This document shows, piece by piece, positions 9,321 to 20,289 of a DNA stretch of 64,000 nucleotides. Position numbers and translations under genes: made by a program. Source of the DNA: Mastigias papua (lineage: Eukaryota > Cnidaria > Scyphozoa > Rhizostomeae > Mastigiidae); contig OZ025286.1 of NCBI GenBank assembly GCA_964019165.1, forward strand, positions 11,925,401-11,989,400, read 5' to 3'. Below the pieces are notes generated by a model, which was not told the DNA's origin, searched no databases, and saw only the letters and a list, made by a program, of their open reading frames with translations. Position 1 is the first letter of the stretch. Every line of letters begins with the position of its first letter.

Positions 9321-11979
9321 GCAGCTGCGCCTTGATAGATCTCGCTGTGGTGGCGGGATCTCCATATATGTCAAAGATAACCTTAAGTTCCTACTCAGGA
9401 AAGATATCCCTGTTGAAAATATTGAGTTACTCTGCATTGAAATCCAACCACTAAAATGCAAATCTTTTCTCTTTGTTGCCTGGTATAGGCCCCCACACGA
9501 TCCAGTTTGCACCTTTCAAAAATCAGAAAGAGTTCTCTCATATCTTGATAAAGAGGGCAAGGAAATCATTCTTATGGGTGATATAAACTGCGATCTATCC
9601 CAGGAATTGGAGGGACTTTCGTCGGATAGCAATTCCAGGCATTTACTTAATTTATACCAGCTGTTCAGTCTTAAACAGATTATTAAAGAACCAACTAGGG
9701 TCACATTATCAACATCTACACTCATTGACCATATAGCTACGACTTGCACGGACAATGTTTTAGATTCGGGGGTACATAAAGTAGCGTTGAGCGACCATTA
9801 CATGGTCTTTTGCAAACGGAAACTCAACGCTGCCGTTGGTGGGAGCCATAAGATGATTAAAACTAGAAATATGAAAAAATTTAACCATGAGGCTTTTATA
9901 GCCGATGTTTCAAGAATCTGCTGGGAGAATGTTGTTAGTAAATCTAGTGACATTAATGTTATCATTAGAGAATGGTCATCCGTATTTTCTGCTATTATTG
10001 AAAAGCATGCTCCAATAAGAGAGATTAGGGTTTCTGATAAGAATTCTCCATGGATTACGAATGAGCTTAAGTCCTTGATGAAATCCAGGGATAGACTTAA
10101 AAAAGCTGCTATTAAACACAAATCTCCAGCCATGATGGGTAGATATAAAACAGCCCGTAATAAAGTAAACAACCTTAATGTCACACTAAAAAGGCAATAT
10201 TTCACTAACAAGATTATTGAGTGCAAAGGTAATATGAAAGAAACTTGGAAGACAACTAACGCACTTCTCAATAAGCGCAGCAAATCAACCAACATCACAT
10301 CTCTTAGTGTAGGAGACATTGAAATCCATGAGAAAAATGAAATCTCATGCAAGATGAACGATTACTTTTGCACTATTGGCAAAGAGTTAGCTGATAAAAT
10401 TGATCCATCTCCAAACCCCCTTTTAGTTGGTAACTACAGGATAAATGAAGGCAATAAAACGATGAAATTTACAAAGATTAACGAACAAAATATTAGGGAT
10501 GCCATTGGTAAAATAAAAACATCTAAGGGCTTTGGAAACGACAATATCTCTAGTTATTTTCTGAAACTTGCCTTGCCTTACATCGTCAAATCGCTAGCGT
10601 ACATGTTTAACAAGTCCTTAGAGGATAGGGAGTTTCCTTCTCTTTGGAAAATTGCTAGAGTTATTCCTATTTTCAAAGACGGAGATAAAAGCGCCAAAGA
10701 AAACTATAGGCCAATATCAGTCCTCCCAGTCGTTTCAAGGCTCTTTGAAAAATTAGTGTACAACCAACTTTATGAGTATTTAAACTCGAATGATCTCTTA
10801 GCTCCGAGTCAATCTGGATTCAGATCACTTCACTCAACAGCCACTGCTCTTTTGAAATGTACTAATGATTGGTACAGCAGCTTAGATGTGGGAAAACATG
10901 TTGGGGTTATATTTGTTGATTTGAAAAAAGCTTTTGACACAGTTGATCACAAAATCCTAGTGCAAAAGCTTGCTCACTACGGTATCCACTCTTCGGAGCT
11001 AATGTGGTTTAAGGTTAATGGTGTGGATTCTAAAGTTCAAAATATAGATATAGGTGTCCCTCAAGGCTCGTGTCTTGGCCCATTATTATTTTTACTTTAT
11101 ATCAATGACCTTCCTGAAATCACTAATAACGCTAAGGTGTACATGTATGCTGATGACACTAGCCTAAGTCTACAAAATCATAGTATGTCCCAGTTAAACA
11201 GGGCATTAAACCAGGACCTTCTAGCTCTTGATAAATGGTTGCGGGGAAACAAGCTTTCCCTTAACGTTGCTAAAACGCACTCCATGGTAATTTCTACTAA
11301 ACGGAAGCTTGCAATCTTGAAAAATCAAGCTGAGCAATTACATCTGCATATAAGGCATGATGATCTCGATGTTGTTCAATGCACTAAGTATCTAGGAGTC
11401 CATATTGACAATGCTCTTGATTGGAAGAATCACATTCAAGAAGTATCGAAAAAGATTTCTCGATCTCTTGGGCTGATAAGGTATGCCAAAAGGTTTTTAC
11501 CTTTTGAGTCACTTAAAAATCTGTACACTGGTTTGGTCGATCCACATTTTCGCTACTGTTGCGCAGTCTGGGGTGTCTGTGGACTTACTGAATTACAGCA
11601 ACTACAGAAGCTTCAGAATCGCGCAGCCAGAATAATAACTGGAAGCAATTTTGATGCTCCTAGCAAACCTTTAATCATGGGCCTAGGTTGGAAAACGATC
11701 GAAGAACTTATCCAATATGAAACGCAAGTACTTGTCTACAAAGCTAGAAATGGGCTTGCCCCTCAGTACCTCTTCGACATGTTGGTTGCAAACTATTCTG
11801 AGGCCACGTATAATCTACGAAATACTGCCACAGATCTCAAGCTGCCAAAGAGGAATTCCTCTAATGGGCAGAAGGGCTTCTCCTACAAGGGCTCGAAAAT
11901 GTGGAACAGCCTACCAACAGAATCGAAGCTAGCACCTAACCTTGCCTCCTTTAAAACGTCTTTGATGCATGATGCATGA
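9241..11979 (+). CDS. LINE ORF2: partial endonuclease plus reverse transcriptase
   Basis: Open for 912 codons; the ATG at 9241 lies in flanking Gypsy DNA, so LINE coding really starts near 9330. Endonuclease part, residues about 38-195: RCGGGISIYVKDN, LMGDINCDLSQ, STSTLIDHI, VALSDHYMVF (the catalytic-core 'S-D-H' box); its N-terminal half is missing. Linker to about residue 410. RT about 430-700: YRPISVLPVVSRLFEKL, VIFVDLKKAFDTVDH (motif A), GVPQGSCLGPLLFLLYINDL (motif B), YMYADDTSLS (YADD active site). C-terminal tail ends GFSYKGSKMWNSLPTE. About 11 residues ('SYL-x-N-R-x-Q-x-C' segment) between motifs A and B are deleted in frame near 11012. The element encodes its own reverse transcription enzyme but cannot be autonomous with half an endonuclease. 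Confidence 0.88.
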   Translation: MDRLQGQTRLFSNERLLAESLALIAIKQLRLDRSRCGGGISIYVKDNLKFLLRKDIPVENIELLCIEIQPLKCKSFLFVAWYRPPHDPVCTFQKSERVLSYLDKEGKEIILMGDINCDLSQELEGLSSDSNSRHLLNLYQLFSLKQIIKEPTRVTLSTSTLIDHIATTCTDNVLDSGVHKVALSDHYMVFCKRKLNAAVGGSHKMIKTRNMKKFNHEAFIADVSRICWENVVSKSSDINVIIREWSSVFSAIIEKHAPIREIRVSDKNSPWITNELKSLMKSRDRLKKAAIKHKSPAMMGRYKTARNKVNNLNVTLKRQYFTNKIIECKGNMKETWKTTNALLNKRSKSTNITSLSVGDIEIHEKNEISCKMNDYFCTIGKELADKIDPSPNPLLVGNYRINEGNKTMKFTKINEQNIRDAIGKIKTSKGFGNDNISSYFLKLALPYIVKSLAYMFNKSLEDREFPSLWKIARVIPIFKDGDKSAKENYRPISVLPVVSRLFEKLVYNQLYEYLNSNDLLAPSQSGFRSLHSTATALLKCTNDWYSSLDVGKHVGVIFVDLKKAFDTVDHKILVQKLAHYGIHSSELMWFKVNGVDSKVQNIDIGVPQGSCLGPLLFLLYINDLPEITNNAKVYMYADDTSLSLQNHSMSQLNRALNQDLLALDKWLRGNKLSLNVAKTHSMVISTKRKLAILKNQAEQLHLHIRHDDLDVVQCTKYLGVHIDNALDWKNHIQEVSKKISRSLGLIRYAKRFLPFESLKNLYTGLVDPHFRYCCAVWGVCGLTELQQLQKLQNRAARIITGSNFDAPSKPLIMGLGWKTIEELIQYETQVLVYKARNGLAPQYLFDMLVANYSEATYNLRNTATDLKLPKRNSSNGQKGFSYKGSKMWNSLPTESKLAPNLASFKTSLMHDA

Positions 11980-12250
11980 ATTGTATATAGCTTGAAATTA
12001 TTTTTTTCTTTTTTTGTTTTTACCAATATATGTTTTGTACTTTTATCATTGTATCTTTAATAATTTTGTAAATAATATTTTATATAACGGTATATCGCTT
12101 TTAGGTAGCAGACATTGTAATTAGGCATTTTTTTTTCAAATTTATTTTTCAAAACATGTATTGTATTTAAATGGAGGGCCCCTTGAAAAGCAGCTGTAGC
12201 TGAAGGGCAACCCTCCTTAAATATTTTTAATAATAATAATAATAATAATT
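9310..12250 (+). mobile_element. CR1/L2-like LINE, 5'-truncated, long open ORF2 (LINE A)
   Basis: Begins abruptly inside the Gypsy relic at about 9310-9330 and ends with a 3' stem-loop (12173-12218) and an (AAT)n tail at 12228-12250. Its body is one open frame (next entry). The 5' half of the endonuclease is absent, the usual outcome of incomplete target-primed reverse transcription. The Gypsy sequence is not recognisable after the tail; LINE B starts about 110 nt further on. Confidence 0.9.
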
Positions 12251-12363
12251 TGGTCATAGCATCTCATATTTCGTAAATTGTAGCTTACGTTGCGCTCTGG
12301 GGGAATTTCAACAAACAAATAATTTGGGGAACGGGATTTTATCAAATTAAAAAAATGGCACAG

Positions 12364-13560
12364 TCATCTATACCATCTTCTGTGATACAAGCTCTCCCAA
12401 CCAAGTTCCTTGTAAAGACGTTCCCCACTTGTTCCTCTCCATGCACCTGTCACCGCAAGGGCAGCGCAATACTGAGTCTGTTCAAGTCGCGGTGTAAAGT
12501 TTAGATGCATCTGGGGATCATATTTATGATAAATAACATCTCCATAATCAAGATGCGGTCTAGCATAAAGCTTATATATTTGATCTAACATATCTCTTGA
12601 AACATATTTGGAAAGGTATCGTATCATCCCAATTCCTCGCCTTGCTCTTTGTATCGCCTCTCTGATATGATTTTGAAAATCTAGTTTTGAATCAAGAATC
12701 ATGCCAAGATATTTGTGCTCGCTTTTTCTTACTGCGTCTTCATTGCCAAAAGACAAAGGGGGGTGCATTGGTTTAACTCTCTTGTCGGAGAAGATAACCT
12801 CTTCAGTTTTCTCAGTTTTAAATTTCATTTTCCATTGCCAAGCCCATAGGCGCACTCTTTCTAAATCCCTGTCTAGCTCTGCTGCAGTTTTGCACTTATC
12901 ATAGACAACTGAAAAGAGCGACGTATCATCAGTGAAGAGCTTTATATCACATCTTACATTCCCAACAAGGTCATTAATATAGACAAGGAAGAGAAGAGGT
13001 CCCAAACCTGATCCTTGGGGAACTCCCGCAGATATTTCTGCCCATTCAGAATTTTTGCTATTTAACAATACCCTTTGCTTACGATTTGAAAGGAAATTTT
13101 GAATCAGTTTGAGGAGATTCCCAGATATGCCAGTATACTCAAGTTTATACAGTAGCCCCTCGTGCCATACCCTGTCAAAAGCCTTAGAGAAATCTAAGAA
13201 AACAGCACGTGTTTCCCTGCTAGGCCTTTCTTTAAAACCAGTATAGATTTTATGAGATATGGATAATAACTGATTTATGATTGAATCACAAGGACGAAAA
13301 CCCGATTGATGGTCAGTCAAGAGGCCATTAGTACAAAGGTGTTTGTACATCGAATCAAACAGTAGTTTTTCAAACAATTTTCCAAAAACGGGAATCAAAG
13401 AAATAGGGTGATAATTATTTTTGCATTGTCTGCTAATCTTCTTATGAACTGAGATTATGTTTGCTTTTGTCCAAGTTGAAGGATACTGACCTGTGTCAAG
13501 GCATTTCTCAAAGATCGTGCAAAGGGGTTCAACTATCGTGAAGTCACATATCTTAATCAT
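12364..13560 (-). pseudogene. LINE B reverse transcriptase domain
   Basis: 398 codons open. RT signs in order: PSTWTKANIISVHKKISRQC (finger), YHPISLIPVFGKLFEKLLFD, HQSGFRPCDSIINQLLSI, AVFLDFSKAFDRVWHEGLL (motif A, catalytic D), NFLSNRKQRV, GVPQGSGLGPLLFLVYINDL (motif B), IKLFTDDTSLFSV (active site; F-T-D-D where F-A-D-D is usual), HKYLGMILDSKLDF (thumb box) and RPHLDYGDVIYH. The frame closes at RRWYR, where the domain normally continues. No own start codon is implied; the listed ATG lies mid-domain. The T in the active-site box is a change next to the two catalytic aspartates and may be inactivating. Confidence 0.85.
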
Positions 13561-14324
13561 AGCTATAGAAATGTTATCACAGCCGTGAGCCTTTGACGGA
13601 TCAATTTGACCACTTTCTCCCTGTCAATCTCTACATTTTCAAGAATTGTGTCGCTCCTGGGCCGACAATTTGGGAGAGGACTTTCTGTTGGTATAGCACA
13701 GCACTGTTCAACAAAGAAGTCATTTAATAAAGTGGCGTTAGCTTGAAAATTTGTGATGAATAGTCCATTTTCCAATAACGGTGGAATATTGAGGGCTTTG
13801 TTCTTGTTAATAAACCTATTCAAGGTGGACCAATACCTCTTTATCCCTTCATTTGGATCAGAGAGCTTTCTTCCAAGTCTTTTAAAATACTCTTCCTTAG
13901 TATTTAAAGTCATCTTAGATGTTTCGTTTCGGCTCTTTTGACATAGGTTCATTCTTGGTCTCTTCTTCCTCGCCGACAAAAATTTCTATACACTTTCTAC
14001 TTACGCTTAATGGCTGTTGTTATGTGCGAAGTGATCCAGGGAAGGTCATTGTCATTACACTTAACGACCCTGTTTGGAATGTAAGAAGTCAGTGTGGCGT
14101 AGATGGACGCAGTAAATACCTCAGTCATTTCCTCCGAACCAAGGGTATCAAACCGGGTATGCCAATCTATAGCCTGAAGGTCATGGTGGATTCTTTGCGT
14201 GTTTTCCTTAGAGTAATCCCATATAGTCCTCTTGTAATGTGGTGGAGAGGGTATAGAAATGTTTATTTTGCCATACACTATTTGATGTTGACAGTGCTCA
14301 TCTGCTTCATCAGAAGAACTTACA

Positions 14325-14612
14325 GTTGCTGATGATTGAGATTTACAAATCCAAATATCGGTTGAATCCTCCGTTTATGATAGAAATTTTTGGCGATAAG
14401 GAAGTTCCCTATCAGCTAAGAAGCACGGGTAAACTAAATCTACCAAAAGTGAGAACTACAAACTATGGTACAGATACAGTACGGTTCAAGGGTCAAAGAG
14501 CGTGGGCAAAATTGCCAATAGAATTAAAAGCTTCCAGCTCTTTGACAGATTTTAGAAAATATCTGAAATCAGAGAAAAGCAGACATTGCAACTTAATCAG
14601 CAAATAAGTTCG
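14325..14612 (+). mobile_element. LINE ORF2 C-terminal piece, opposite strand to LINE B
   Basis: Frame 14326-14607 reads LPKVRTTNYGTDTVRFKGQ, then RAWAKLPIELKASSSLTDF and ends in KSEKSRHCNLISK. The 'N-Y-G-T-D-x-x-R-F-x-G ... W-x-x-L-P' pattern closes ORF2 in another CR1/Jockey-group LINE. It interrupts LINE B between endonuclease and linker. It is either a 5'-truncated insertion or a rearrangement. Confidence 0.7.
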
Positions 14613-15305
14613 GCTTATCAGTTATGATAAGATCTATGCAAGACATACTACCCTCTCGAATGTTCGTTTGCTCTTCGATTAACTGATGAAGATTATTAAC
14701 CTCGATCAATTCTTCCAACGCTGTACCCTCAGGTTGCTGTACATCGCCTGCCCACCACTGAGGAGATCTAAAATTAAAATCCCCCATGAGAATCACAGAA
14801 TGCGGGTTTTCGGCCTGGATTTTTTCTACTATGCCCTGTAGTTTGTCGACGAAGTCTTCAAACTGCAAATTATTTTCACTAGGACTTCGATATAGGGTGA
14901 CAAAAAAGACCTTTTTACGTGAAATTACAATTTCGGTAACAATCAAGTCTTGCAATTCGTCTAGATCATTTTGCGTTTAATGGGTAGGCCTTCACGAAAA
15001 TGTACACAAGCTCCCCCAATTTTAGAGTTACTTGGATGGTCACTTCTGAAAATAACTCTACTAAAACCTTGAATGAAGATGTCGTCATTTCTAATAGACT
15101 GGTCTAACGTGGTTTCAGAAATAGCTATAACATCAAAATGGTGTACTGAATTATAAGCTTTTATCAAAGAGATCTTTATACCACCCCTTTCACAAACACT
15201 ATTCAAATTCCAGTGGTAAAATGTAAGGCAATTTGCAGTTACAGGCCCTGGGTTTGTTTCAATATCGCCAACAAGAAGCATTATCAAATTAAAAGGAGAT
15301 GACAT
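14593..15305 (-). pseudogene. LINE B endonuclease with N-terminal 2A-like motif
   Basis: The first frame starts at 15305 with a short hydrophobic lead and then GDIETNPGP (15243-15269), followed by LTFYHWNLNSV, which is the endonuclease start ('N-x-N-S' with the metal-binding asparagine), then VIAISETTLD (the catalytic-glutamate segment). A one-base shift near 14958 moves to the frame 14955-14593: FFVTLYRSPSEN, ILMGDFNFRSPQWW and SCIDLIITDKP. The C-terminal 'S-D-H' segment is lost at the junction with the plus-strand piece. A stop lies four codons upstream of the ATG, so the 2A-like motif is at the true N-terminus of this frame. It may combine ribosome skipping with a signal-like lead. Confidence 0.75.
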
Positions 15306-16985
15306 AAGAAGTACTTAGGGCAAAATTGGACCTTTGACCTTTGAGATTAACCAGGTCTTGTTGCCAGAACGATGGAAAAAGCGAGAGAGCAGGAAAATGC
15401 GCGAAAAGTGACGTAGTAAGAACAGACACGGGGAGAGTTATCAATGATACTGCAATTATTAGGTACAAGTAAGCAAAACAGTGAAACGCATGAGCGAGCA
15501 CACAACAGAGAGAAATGCACAAGAAAGCCTTCCTTTGTGAACACCTGTAACTGTAGCAACCAACTCCTGCACGCCATTCGTTAGTTCCTATGGGGATTGG
15601 CAAGAAACAAGATTTCCTTGGGCACGCTAAACTTTGGAAACATTTGGAGGCAAACAATTTATGTTGACATGAAAAACGCAGCACTTGGGGATAAAACAGA
15701 ACATAAGAGTAAGCATAACATTTCTGTAGTTCGGAATAAAGATAATGATAAAACAAATGCAGTCAAGGGATATCATCTATGAAAGGCTGTTGGAAAACTT
15801 TAGCAATGCGCAATATTGCACGGTCACAGGGGTAATTTTTAAACACTCCTTCGTTGCAAGAATTTCCAGGATCATTGCGTTTGTACTATGGATGATGGTG
15901 CAGAAGGGGCAAGGTCGGGGGGACTGAGCATGGGAAAACCTAAATTTTAGTAACAATAAAAAGTGAGAGATGCTAAGAAATGTCCACACGAAGTCAAGAC
16001 CCGCGACCCCCGCCAAGCACCAACAGGGGAAACCAGCGAACCAAGATCCCGAACAAACGCCCTCAACATATCCCTCCGATCACAGATATCAAAAACCACC
16101 CATTCCACCTCAGACCACCCCTCTCGCACCCGCATACCCATCAATGTTAAAACTTACCCAAGGTCATTCAATTTTTGTTCTAAATCATTAAGAGAATCAA
16201 AAAGCACAAAACTTCCATTAATCAGCTTCGCTTAATGATTAGCTTTCTGTCGTAGACGGAACATAGTAAAATACACAATGAAAGTACAAAATATAATGCA
16301 AGGAACAGAATTTGCAATTGAAGAACACTTGTTGCTCAGTTTAACTCAGTCAATAGTCAATCATGTCAGCACAGATTGTTGCATTGGTCTTTGGGGCTAT
16401 ATGTTGGTTAACCACAGCATTGCACCTACTCAATCAACACATTTGTATGTTTGCTACTTATACACATATGTACGTATTTGCATGTTTTAAAGTAGAAACA
16501 GAGGCACACTAGCACATTTCTGTGTGGAAATTTCTGTGAAAACGAATATGCTTTTGGAGGTTTGGAGAACATCTCACTTGCTACTTGGAAAGCTAGCACA
16601 TGCCACTAACGATACACCACAGGCTTGGAACCCCAAATGTAGCTCATTAATTGTGAGTGCATTTCGACAATTAGTAGGCTTAGTGTGGAAGAATTGCCCT
16701 ATATAATCTAGAGCCAGAATGGGTAACATGGTCTTTTCACCAATCCAGCTTGTGAAGGGAATTATGGTGACCAGCTAGATAGCACCATTCTGTCCTTGTT
16801 GTGTAAATTTTTTGAGATATATTATGCATTGAAATGTGACAGTCATTGAGTAGTGTATCTTAACTTTGGCCTATTTGATGAAAAATTTGATGGATCTTGC
16901 CAACCCCCTTCAATGGTTGCTCAACCTTGCTCTACAGTCTAATCTCTAGTAAGCCAGTAATTGGAATACAGGAATACACCTGTAT
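15306..16985. other. Intergenic sequence, no supported gene
   Basis: Only short frames without family signatures. The part next to 15305 may be LINE B 5' leader, but nothing shows where the element ends. No exon of the downstream Artemis-like gene was recognised here. Confidence 0.4.
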
Positions 16986-16987
16986 TT

Positions 16988-17115
<128 letters not shown>

Positions 17116-17449
17116 TTTACAACTTGGCACATTGTGCCATGGGATGCATTTGTAAATGTGTATTGAATAGTTTTCGTGTGAATATTTAGTAAGTTTCCGT
17201 CGTGTCTATAAGTTGGAACACCCATAGAACAGACTGAACACCCTAACTACACCCCGTTAACACTCAGTTACAAGGCTGAACACCTCATACACTTAATCAA
17301 CAATAGAAATGATATTCTATTCATAATTTGATAAATCATTCCCAATAACTTGTAGGTGGAAAGGGCCGTTTTGGTGTTGTGTTGACGGAGTTGTACAATC
17401 GCATTGTTTCTTTCCGCGTCAAAAGTATTAGCGAAGATCACTACATCTG

Positions 17450-17770
17450 AGGCGATCTGTTTTTTTCTTAGAAGGTAATATCAGAAAGAGCCATAGGGCC
17501 TATAACAAAGGCCTGGCAAAGGAAGATAGAGAAAGGAAAGTTAAGTAGATGGGAGATGAGATCAAGGTTGTTGATATTGGATTTGAAGCAAGATAAGTTG
17601 CTGGATTCAGGAAAGGAAGTGGATGGCAGGGTGCTGCAAAGTGGACAAGTTCTTTGAATGAAAGAAGATTTGTGTGAAAGATTTCGCAAATTAGACAGCA
17701 TGATTTGGATGGGGTGTGAATGAGTAGAGCTTCTGGTGGTTCTCCTCGTAGACCATTTCTATTCCGTAAA
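17450..17770 (-). mobile_element. LINE 3' ORF end, LINE G-like family
   Basis: The minus frame 17701-17468 reads LSNLRNLSHKSSFIQRTCPL, then CSTLPSTSFPESSNLSCFKS. This is a degenerate form of the closing segment 'S-F-I-P-R-T-x-x-L-W-N-S-L-P ... F-P-x-x-x-N-L-x-x-F-K'. No RT core remains. The pattern and strand match a 3' remnant of an element like LINE G. Confidence 0.55.
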
Positions 17771-19477
17771 GCGTTCTAGTGATTTAACAAAAGTGAGCGA
17801 TGGCTGGGCCTGTGGATATGGGAGGAAAGCATTCTTTTTTGGGAAATAGAACAAAAAGTATTATTTCCACCCTCGGATTCTAAGGATAAGTTGCGTCATA
17901 TTGAGCAGAACAATTGTAAGAAGATGAAAATACGATAGAGGAAAGATTGCACAACACCAAAGATCTTATGATTACAGAAGATTAATTGTGATTACTTGTT
18001 GTTTTTGGAAAGAAGCATTATCAAGCTTTATCTCTTTGTTCTCAATTTTGCGCAATCTAATTTTTGCGGTCTGGTACAAGTTTCTTATCAACCATTTTCT
18101 TGCAAAATAAAAACGTGTACTTAACAATTAACACAAAATGGGCAAAAATGCTAAGTAATCATTTTAAAGACACGAATGACGAAAGATACGAATCTTAGTT
18201 AGGCTTGTGATAGCACACCCACTTGCATAAATCCACAGTCCATACATTCGCACAGATTTTATAGCAGTAGACGAGTCGCAGTAAAATGAAACAATGTACT
18301 TAAATGCAAATTTCCGATGTTGCAATCAGCATAGCTTTGTAGATATGTTCAAGTCGTTGTCTCTTGTACGTTCCAAATAGCTGATTTGATGAGATCAGGA
18401 AATTAAAGTTTTGAATTAGTGATTCTTAACTCTTGATGCTCACTCTTATCCCCTACCAAGTTCTTTCATTAATAATACCTCAGGATTTTGGATTTGTGTC
18501 TCTCTTGTTGAAATTGTATTGTTTTCAGATAGCTATGGTGTTGCAGTGCTAATAGTCAGTCTACTTTCAGTGACCAATGACTTGTTGACTTGCAATTCAT
18601 GATTTCAATTACATGTAGGTGTATTAGTTTGGTCAATAACTCAAGTTTGGTAGGAAATATTCAAGTAATGTTTTTAAAGGAAGGTTGGATATTTGAAGCA
18701 CAATTGATACAATACCCTACCACCCCAATGTCATCTCATTCCATGCAATGTGTTATTCTCTCCAAGCTGACATGCCATTCTACTGTTGCTGACCATTTAT
18801 GGGCATGAGGGACTTAGATCATGAACACAATGATGATTTTATACCTTGGTACATCAACCAGTGACTCAGCTAATGGTCAATGTAACCCATTGTTTATCTA
18901 TGCAATAAAGACCAAAGATTGGATAAAGTATAATTCTACTATCTACAAAGTTTGCTCATTTTCATTCAAGTATTGAGACTACCTGGAAGTCATATCCTGA
19001 TTCATACGACGCGTTCTGCTTTGTTATCCTGCCTACAGTATACTTAGTTATCATTTCCGTGTTTGCTTCGTGTTACTGATCTCTCTGACGGTAGTAACGT
19101 GACTGCGACACCAAGACTTCACAGGCATGGGTCAGGGTACTATTAAATGACTCGTATAATTCAAAGTGCGATTCAGGATTCATTGATTATATCGATTTCA
19201 TCGTTTATTACGTATTACGTATGTTCTTTCATTTACTTATGTTTAACCTATCCAGTCTGTAAGTAATAGAGTATCGATAGCAGTAGTTCAGTTGTGATTT
19301 GAATTCGAAGGATGGAATGGTAGCGAATACACACCAATGTTGCTTCTTTGTTCTATCCTCAGTTAAGTAGTTTTCTATCAAGTGTGTATGCACTTAAACT
19401 TGTTCTGATCTCCGTGATTCATCCCTATTATCACTGTATTGAGTACCTAGAGATAACTTTAACCTTTTCTCTCAAAG
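17771..19477. other. AT-rich sequence upstream of the first found exon
   Basis: I looked here for the first Artemis exon, which should end in a S-H-x-H-x segment plus one G before a GT donor, and did not find it. Nothing else is supported. Confidence 0.4.
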
Positions 19478-19532
19478 ATCACATGAAGGGATTGGATTCA
19501 AAGAGCTTTCTTGAAGTGCTTAAAGTCTCAAA
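19478..19532 (+). CDS. DCLRE1C: DCLRE1C exon a (HxHxDH second half)
   Basis: Acceptor CTCAAAG, donor GTAAGT. The first two bases AT complete a codon whose G must come from the previous exon, giving D-H-M-K-G-L-D-S-K-S-F. D and H are the last two residues of the metal-binding HxHxDH motif; the two preceding histidines are encoded upstream of the intron. In the human gene too, as I remember it, the break falls at this aspartate codon. Ends in phase 2 (AA). Confidence 0.88.
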
Positions 19533-20289
19533 GTAAGTTGCGTAGGTTTAGTTGTTAACCATTGATTGTATGATTTTTAGGATTGTGTATACAGGCTCAC
19601 TCATTAGAATTAGCCTCAGGTTGCTTATTTGTTCATGATTAATGAAAATTTGACGTTATGTTCTTATTCAATGTTCAGTTTGTCGTCAGTTTTCGATTAT
19701 TGCTCAGGGTATCATCCTTGCGTTATTCGCCAAGTGCTTTAATATTGAGCTTAGTATAGCAAATAGCAATAATACTGTGGAAAGGCAGGTTGGATAAGTG
19801 ATTTCTACTCCGTTAGAACATTTCCAGATTTTCAGCTTGCTCAGCCACTGCATTAGCAATTTACTTCATCAGTTAGGTATTTAGTCATTAATCTTTACTA
19901 TTATAAGTCAGAAAGTATTGATATATTATTAGGGATGTGTATTTATGAAGCCTTGGCTCTCAAGTAATAGATCTTTGCAGCACACTTGTTATTGAGATAT
20001 AAGCATAATGGTGCTAGTCATGTTATTCGATTTAAACGTCATTGAGATAGCAATTAGTCGCTTGCATTACTTGGCATAGAATAATTCGGTAATCATTCCA
20101 AGCGCATTCTGGGATACATCATCGCTATGAATGTAAGTCAAGTTGACAAAAGTAAATAGGCTAGCAGGCAATAGAATTATAATAAAAGTGAAAGGGTAGT
20201 TAAGAGAAGGCGAACAGCAAACATTTTCATCTTCTTTTAGTTGTTTTTTCAAATTTGTATAAGTTATCTTTTGCCGAAAATACGTGAAG

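Larger units (their letters stand above)
12364..15305 (-). mobile_element. Jockey/CR1-group LINE with 2A-like start (LINE B)
   Basis: Read on the minus strand: endonuclease N-terminus (15305-14961), endonuclease middle (14955-14593), an intrusion by another LINE piece (14325-14612, plus), linker (14278-13997 and 13979-13563), then a full RT (13560-12364). Frame changes separate the blocks; the one at about 14958 is a single-base shift. Coding stops at 12364, losing the C-terminal domain that the related LINE I (35790-37235) still shows. The same arrangement of motifs (LSNRKQ, GVPQGSGLGPLLFL) supports one element. Confidence 0.85.
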
